In this document: positions 59,720 to 64,000 of the stretch, piece after piece | How the letters are laid out: each line of letters opens with the position of its first letter | How positions within the stretch are numbered: the stretch's first letter is position 1 | Assembly: GCF_002246015.1 (NCBI RefSeq) | Contig: NZ_NOLJ01000009.1 | Coordinates: forward strand, 194,966 to 258,965 | Origin: Nostoc sp. 'Peltigera membranacea cyanobiont' 210A | GTDB taxonomy: Bacteria; Cyanobacteriota; Cyanobacteriia; Cyanobacteriales; Nostocaceae | Length of the DNA: 64,000 bases | Direction of reading: 5' to 3' | Made by a program: the position numbers and the translations under genes | Notes under the pieces: generated by a model | Databases searched by the model: none | What the model was told of the DNA's origin: nothing | The model's input: the letters and a program-made list of their open reading frames with translations, nothing else

Positions 59720-61942
59720 ATGTACCAAGAAGATTTTGGGGCAGATTTTGATAACAAGCCCCAATTAAGTCTTTCACAGCCTTCAAAAAAGAAAATCAAA
59801 CCCCACCTGCCCGCCGAATCCGTGGGTAAACGCTACGTAGAGCGCTTTTGGCATCCATTTGGGGCGATAGTTGCCCCTTCTTTAGTAGAAGGTACAAAAC
59901 CAGCATGGCGCACTATCGATTATTACCTCCAACCCTCCCAACTGTGGAACCTGCACCAGGACAAGTCGAAACTAGTAGGTCTGCGCTTTAACGACACAAC
60001 TCGTTACGCCACAATCGATTTAGACTTAGAAGGCGACTACCATAACATTGAATCTATAAATCGCATCAAAGCAGCGCTAGAGGACATCGGCATAGTCGAT
60101 ATCATCATCCTCCAGTCCAGCTTTAGTGGCGGCTATCACCTGATTTTAAGCTTCGCATCCCCCCTACCCACCTTTCCCCTAGCCTGCGCCCTAGAGATTA
60201 CCTTAAGAAACGCAGGCTTTATCCTCCGCCAAGGACACCTAGAAATTTTCCCCAACACCAAACCATATAGTGCCAAACAAATAACTAACTACAAAGCCAT
60301 CCGTTGCCCCATGCAACCGGGTAGCGGGTCATTTTTACTTAATGATGACCTACAACCAATTAGCGACTCAGTTTCTATCTTCCTCGACTATTGCGATCGC
60401 GCGGCCAGTCGGCAAGATTTAGCCAAACTCAAACGAGTAGCAAACAAAGCCAAAAAACAAATTTCACGGGAGAGATATCGCAAGCAAGAATCTGCTGACG
60501 TTGTACAGTGGCGTGCCAACTGGGAAGAAATCATCAGCACAGGCTGGACAGGAAAAGGACAAACAAACACCCTCTTACAAATCTTCGTAGGCTACGGAAT
60601 CGTCTTTTTAGATTTAGAGAGTGATAAATTAGTCGAATTTTGCCTTACTACCGCAATTAACGCCCCTGGCTACAGCCAATATTGCCGACACCAACACGAA
60701 ATCGAAGCTAGAGTGCGGCATTGGGTAGAATCCACAAGTTGTAACAAATGGTATAGCCCTTACCAGAGTTATCCCGAACGGCTATTGGGTACATTCGCCA
60801 ACACATTTGCAGAAGCCATAGCAGGCATTAGCAGCATTGATAAACCCAAAGACAATGTAATCCCATTTGACCGTCGTAAGCAACAGAACTGGGAACGCAG
60901 CCAACAAGCCCAAAAACGCATCCAGATAGTAGTAAGGGCAATAGAGTGGGATAGAGGCTTACCAGCAGGGGCTACTGAACGAGGAAAAGCAATACGTGCT
61001 GAGTACAAGCGCCGCTTTCACAAAACTATCTCACAAGAGACACTACAAAAGCACTTGCATTTGTGGCATCCTACGCGCTACATCTTAGATCCGTGGGCAG
61101 AAAATAGCTCAAACCCTTATCAATCAAGTAATGACGGGCAATTTGATAGTTTTGAAAACTCATTTGCAAAACAGAGTGTTGAAAACCCTTACCAAAAGCA
61201 AAGTGACGGTCATTTTTACTATATGAAGGTTTTTTGTAACTGTTTACCTCCGGCTGCCGATGCCCCTACAGGGCAGTTGGCAGTCGCAAGTTTTGAAGAA
61301 GTTGCTAAGTCTGAACGAGAATTATTTGTACTACAGGTACAAGATGAATCTGAGGAAATTAAGAATTCCGAAGAATTGAATTTATTGCAACCGGAGGATC
61401 TGTCTTTAACTTCAGGTGTCAATAATTCTGATAATTCATTAGTTTCTTCAAATATTATAGAATTAGCTGAAAATCTTAATGAAAGTACTTCAGATAAGAA
61501 TTTTAAATACCTTTCTAACCCCAGCACGGTTGAAAATTACAATAATAAAAACTTATTAATCAATTCTGTCAGTATTCCACCTACTGCATCTACACCTGCA
61601 ATTGTGCTGCCTGAAGCGTTACAAAAAGCCGAAGTTAGCGAGCAAAGTACATCTTCAGGCGATTCAGCAACAACTCTCGCTTTGTCAGAACTGAAGAATC
61701 TGACTAAGTTGCGACTCCAAGCAGCATCTTACGCCAAACGTGTAGCTAGAGAGTACTGCCTGATTGCACGATGCTTAATTGGGGGTAAGGAACGGGAAAG
61801 ACTGGAGCAGAGTGCCAAAATGCAATTTTATCTCGATTCAGGTAACAAAACTCTAATTACAGAAGCCAATGAGTGGGCGGCTGTCAATCCTGGATGCCTA
61901 CCATTTTCGTTGGAGTTAGCGTTTCAAGAAGGTGAAACATGA
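59720..61942 (+). CDS. Archaeo-eukaryotic primase (AEP)-type replication protein
   Basis: 740 aa. The first 240 residues show the AEP/PrimPol core: YATIDLDLEGD with metal ligands Asp100 and Asp102, SSFSGGYHLILSF with His140, and YKAIRCPMQPGSGSFLL. A central helical domain (about 270-470) follows, then a Ser/Asn/Glu-rich low-complexity region containing SNPYQSSNDGQFDS-like repeats, and a final basic helix. No helicase domain is fused. Probably the element's replication initiator or primase. Start ATG 59720 has no strong ribosome site. Confidence 0.78.
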   Translation: MYQEDFGADFDNKPQLSLSQPSKKKIKPHLPAESVGKRYVERFWHPFGAIVAPSLVEGTKPAWRTIDYYLQPSQLWNLHQDKSKLVGLRFNDTTRYATIDLDLEGDYHNIESINRIKAALEDIGIVDIIILQSSFSGGYHLILSFASPLPTFPLACALEITLRNAGFILRQGHLEIFPNTKPYSAKQITNYKAIRCPMQPGSGSFLLNDDLQPISDSVSIFLDYCDRAASRQDLAKLKRVANKAKKQISRERYRKQESADVVQWRANWEEIISTGWTGKGQTNTLLQIFVGYGIVFLDLESDKLVEFCLTTAINAPGYSQYCRHQHEIEARVRHWVESTSCNKWYSPYQSYPERLLGTFANTFAEAIAGISSIDKPKDNVIPFDRRKQQNWERSQQAQKRIQIVVRAIEWDRGLPAGATERGKAIRAEYKRRFHKTISQETLQKHLHLWHPTRYILDPWAENSSNPYQSSNDGQFDSFENSFAKQSVENPYQKQSDGHFYYMKVFCNCLPPAADAPTGQLAVASFEEVAKSERELFVLQVQDESEEIKNSEELNLLQPEDLSLTSGVNNSDNSLVSSNIIELAENLNESTSDKNFKYLSNPSTVENYNNKNLLINSVSIPPTASTPAIVLPEALQKAEVSEQSTSSGDSATTLALSELKNLTKLRLQAASYAKRVAREYCLIARCLIGGKERERLEQSAKMQFYLDSGNKTLITEANEWAAVNPGCLPFSLELAFQEGET

Positions 61943-62246
61943 TGGCTTTAAAAATTTCGCCACCGTGAATTATTTTATTGTTTCCCAATATTTTCGACAC
62001 AAGAGTGCCTGCATTGTTGATAGCCTTTAAGGAATTTAAAGAATCTAAGGAAATAAGAGCATTTTTTTTTCACCAGAGACATAAAAGAGCGCTCATAGTA
62101 TTGGTGAATGACATCAGAGGCTGCTATTAATTTGGAGCGTAGAGTCACGCAACACACCAGCAGTCTATTTGATGATTGATGCAAATGAAATGATGATTTT
62201 CCTAGAATAAATTCTGGTTTATCTATCAGATACTAGGTAAGTCTCC
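61943..62246. other. Gap after the primase gene
   Basis: 304 bases with no supported gene or repeat, AT-rich, between the convergent primase gene and the minus-strand 117-aa gene. Confidence 0.4.
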
Positions 62247-62600
62247 TTAAGGTAAGACATTATCTATGCTGAGTACCCACGGTATACCTTTGTCAACTGG
62301 AGAACTGACAGTAATTTTAGCTCTATTGGCAAACTGTTTTAAGTGGTCGGCAAATTGGGGAACAGCTTTCATGATATTGCGATAGCTCTCCATATTATTA
62401 CAAATCAAGATCAATGTCAAAACGCCACTATTGATTTGGAAATACCAATGACAACTTGATAACAAAATACGTGTCATGCGATCGCACGCTAGAAAAAAGC
62501 TTTTTTTAGTTGCTTCTTCAAGCTGTCTGAATAGTATTTCACTCAGCTTGATTGTTTGGGGTGAAGGCAAATCATCTGGATGTAAGTATGGTTGATTCAT
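62247..62600 (-). CDS. Hypothetical protein (117 aa)
   Basis: Soluble 117-aa protein starting MNQPYLHPDDLPSPQTIKLSEILFRQLEEA; the centre (VLTLILICNNMESYRNIMKAVPQFADHLKQF) has alternating strand and helix. No known family recognised. Unpaired, with a decayed gene in the same direction upstream. The protein-like composition and clean ATG support it being real. Confidence 0.58.
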   Translation of the reverse strand: MNQPYLHPDDLPSPQTIKLSEILFRQLEEATKKSFFLACDRMTRILLSSCHWYFQINSGVLTLILICNNMESYRNIMKAVPQFADHLKQFANRAKITVSSPVDKGIPWVLSIDNVLP

Positions 62601-62699
62601 AAGGTTTTGGCAAGCTTCAAAAATAACGAAGCTGCGATGAAGATTGGTACTTCTGATTTTTTGCAGATTGAATATTGCAGAAAAATCAGGTTTACTAGA

Positions 62700-62966
62700 T
62701 TATTGTTCTTGAGTGACAATCGACAATAAGTCTAACCACAACTGGGATAAGTTTTCTTGAGATTTGAGATTTGAGAGTGGAACACGCATCAAATTATTGG
62801 CATTTAACCAAACAACCTCGACTAGCCCCAAGTATTCTGCTACTTCTTTGAGTAGGTTTTTTTGTTCTACTACAGCACTAATTTGTCAGGGTAAGATTTA
62901 CCCCAAAGAACTCTCATTGGTTAGTAGTATGTTTTCTACGGCTTGCATTACTCGCCTATCAAGCAT
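62700..62966 (-). pseudogene. Small decayed gene with two in-frame stops
   Basis: Reading the minus strand from ATG at 62966, the frame gives MLDRRVMQAVENILLTNES, then TAA and TGA four codons apart. It continues QISAVVEQKNLLKEVAEYLGL, VEVVWLNANNLMRVPL and ends LLSIVTQEQ before a stop at 62700. The persistence of protein-like sequence on both sides of the stops indicates a pseudogene of about 88 codons. No family recognised. Confidence 0.4.
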
Positions 62967-63299
62967 CAAAGCTGAAACTAATCTCTAAAACTGTATTGAA
63001 TACTACTTTCTACCAATTTAGTTGGTAGAAAGCTGCTGCTAGATAAATGTCTCTGTTTATCGGAATTTGGGGCTTTTGAGCCAAAAGAGCAGGTAAAAAG
63101 TAACCATCCGCAAAAATAATTTGCGCTTCGCAAGCAAACTGGCAATTTCTGTGATAGTCTTTTTATATGGGGAATCAAGACAGCGAAAGCACAAAAACTC
63201 GTCAAAGAGAAATGATATAAACTCAAAGACCAGACTTTCGCCTTGGCAGATGCAATATTTAAATCCGCTACGGCTTTTTGAAACCAAGAGACAAAGCCA
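62967..63299. other. Promoter region of the right-edge regulator
   Basis: 333 bases without a secure gene. TTTCTACCAA (63007-63016) and TTGGTAGAAA (63022-63031) make a perfect 10-bp inverted repeat that could be an operator or hairpin. Open frames on both strands here look non-coding in composition. Confidence 0.4.
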
Positions 63300-64000
63300 A
63301 TGAAGCAGGATAGTGACCTCCGTAATAACTTGAAGTCGATTAGAACTCGCTTAGGCATGAGCCAACAAGATTTGGCTAACATCGCTAGTGTAACTCGTCA
63401 GACTATTAGTGGTGTAGAGTCGGGACTATATGCTCCCTCAGTAGCCATAACACTTCGCTTGGCCAAAGCGCTTGGCTGTCAAGTTGAGGATCTATTCTGG
63501 TTAGAGCGGGATTTACCTGAAATTGAAGCCGTTCTTGCCAAACCTGTTCCGAATGGTCAGCAACTACGAGTTAGTGTGGCTCGTGTGGGAGGACAATGGA
63601 TAGCTTATCCCTTGATTGGTAAGGATGCTTTTCGCCAAGATATGATTCCGGCTGATGGTGAAGGCACTAGTCAAACAGGTACAAATAAAGTTCGAGTCCG
63701 TCTTTTAGACGATAATCTCGACACACTTCACAACACGGTTGTGATTGCTGGTTGTGCCCCTGTGATTTCACTATGGGCAAGAGCCACCGAACGCTGGCAT
63801 CCGCAACTGCGAGTCCAATATAACTTCGCCAATAGCATGGCTGCATTGCACAGTCTATGCCGAGGTGAGGCGCACATCGCTGGGATGCATCTGTACGATC
63901 CTGAGACTGGTGAGTATAATACTCCCTTTGTTCGAGATGTTCTGGCTGGAAGGGAAGCAGTTCTGATTACCCTTGGTGTCTGGGAGGAGGGACTTTTGTT
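63300..64000 (+). CDS. XRE regulator with substrate-binding domain (partial)
   Basis: Starts at ATG 63300 and is open to the right edge (233 codons visible). Residues 8-62 form an XRE helix-turn-helix (IRTRLGMSQQDLANIASVTRQTISGVESG). From about residue 85 a periplasmic-binding-protein-like ligand domain begins (VARVGGQWIAYPLIG, TVVIAGCAPVISLWA, GEAHIAGMHLYDPETGEYN), as in COG1910 molybdate/tungstate-type one-component regulators. It probably senses a small ligand or oxyanion and controls transcription. The C-terminus lies outside the window. Confidence 0.82.
   Translation, partial: MKQDSDLRNNLKSIRTRLGMSQQDLANIASVTRQTISGVESGLYAPSVAITLRLAKALGCQVEDLFWLERDLPEIEAVLAKPVPNGQQLRVSVARVGGQWIAYPLIGKDAFRQDMIPADGEGTSQTGTNKVRVRLLDDNLDTLHNTVVIAGCAPVISLWARATERWHPQLRVQYNFANSMAALHSLCRGEAHIAGMHLYDPETGEYNTPFVRDVLAGREAVLITLGVWEEGLL

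Noticed and set aside
62978..63382. 134-codon minus-strand frame
   Set aside because: It overlaps the start of the XRE regulator on the other strand and its Ser/Leu/Phe-rich sequence looks like antisense noise.

Overview
The window looks like a chromosomal or large-plasmid segment of a filamentous, Nostoc-like cyanobacterium. The evidence is the frequent HIP1-type GCGATCGC octamers, tandem heptamer repeats (STRR type), cyanobacterial group II introns with RT-HNH proteins, IS4 and IS200/IS605 elements, and moderately AT-rich DNA. No tRNA, rRNA or CRISPR array was recognised.

Layout. (1) 0.9-17.1 kb: a complete eight-gene type 6 BREX phage-defence locus, all on the + strand (brxE, brxA, brxB, brxC, pglX, pglZ, brxD, brxHI). 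A heptamer tandem repeat lies directly in front of pglX. (2) 17.15-22.1 kb: a compact island bounded by two 80-bp direct repeats (77/80 identical). A minus-strand operon encodes a double ubiquitin-like protein, a ThiF/E1-like enzyme, a Cys-rich DUF6527-type protein, a CD-NTase and a Cap15-like membrane effector. It is divergent from a CapH-like XRE repressor and a CapP-like ImmA/IrrE peptidase, with two palindromic operator candidates between them. This is a CBASS system carrying an unusual ubiquitin-like module, and it is the strongest candidate for an under-described system. (3) 23.0-31.0 kb: nested mobile DNA. A hypothetical gene is followed by a group II intron whose RT gene is split by a 3.83-kb serine-recombinase element. 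The intron itself abuts the 3' half of a second RT-HNH intron. (4) 31.2-36.5 kb: a metabolic or stress cluster (GST, two VOC and two YCII-type proteins, an ECF42-like sigma factor, another VOC protein). (5) 37.1-43.4 kb: a GIY-YIG gene broken by an IS4-family element with perfect ends, a DUF5674 pair, a peroxiredoxin-like protein, and an AAA ATPase-HNH pair resembling Septu. (6) 43.7-61.9 kb: the backbone of a putative mobile element. It has a MerR-like regulator, a run of small membrane proteins, M23 peptidase, phage-type lysozyme, soluble FtsK-like translocase, RusA-like resolvase, small P-loop ATPase, SAP-like protein, ParB-like protein and an AEP primase. It is itself invaded by TnpB and a LAGLIDADG homing endonuclease. 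(7) 62-64 kb: small or decayed genes and the start of an XRE plus substrate-binding-domain regulator.

Taken together this is a defence island and mobile-element graveyard. Three defence modules (BREX-6, CBASS with a ubiquitin-like module, a Septu-like pair) sit beside nested introns and insertion elements. Function assignments rest on motifs seen in the translations and on knowledge of the families; no database search was possible.
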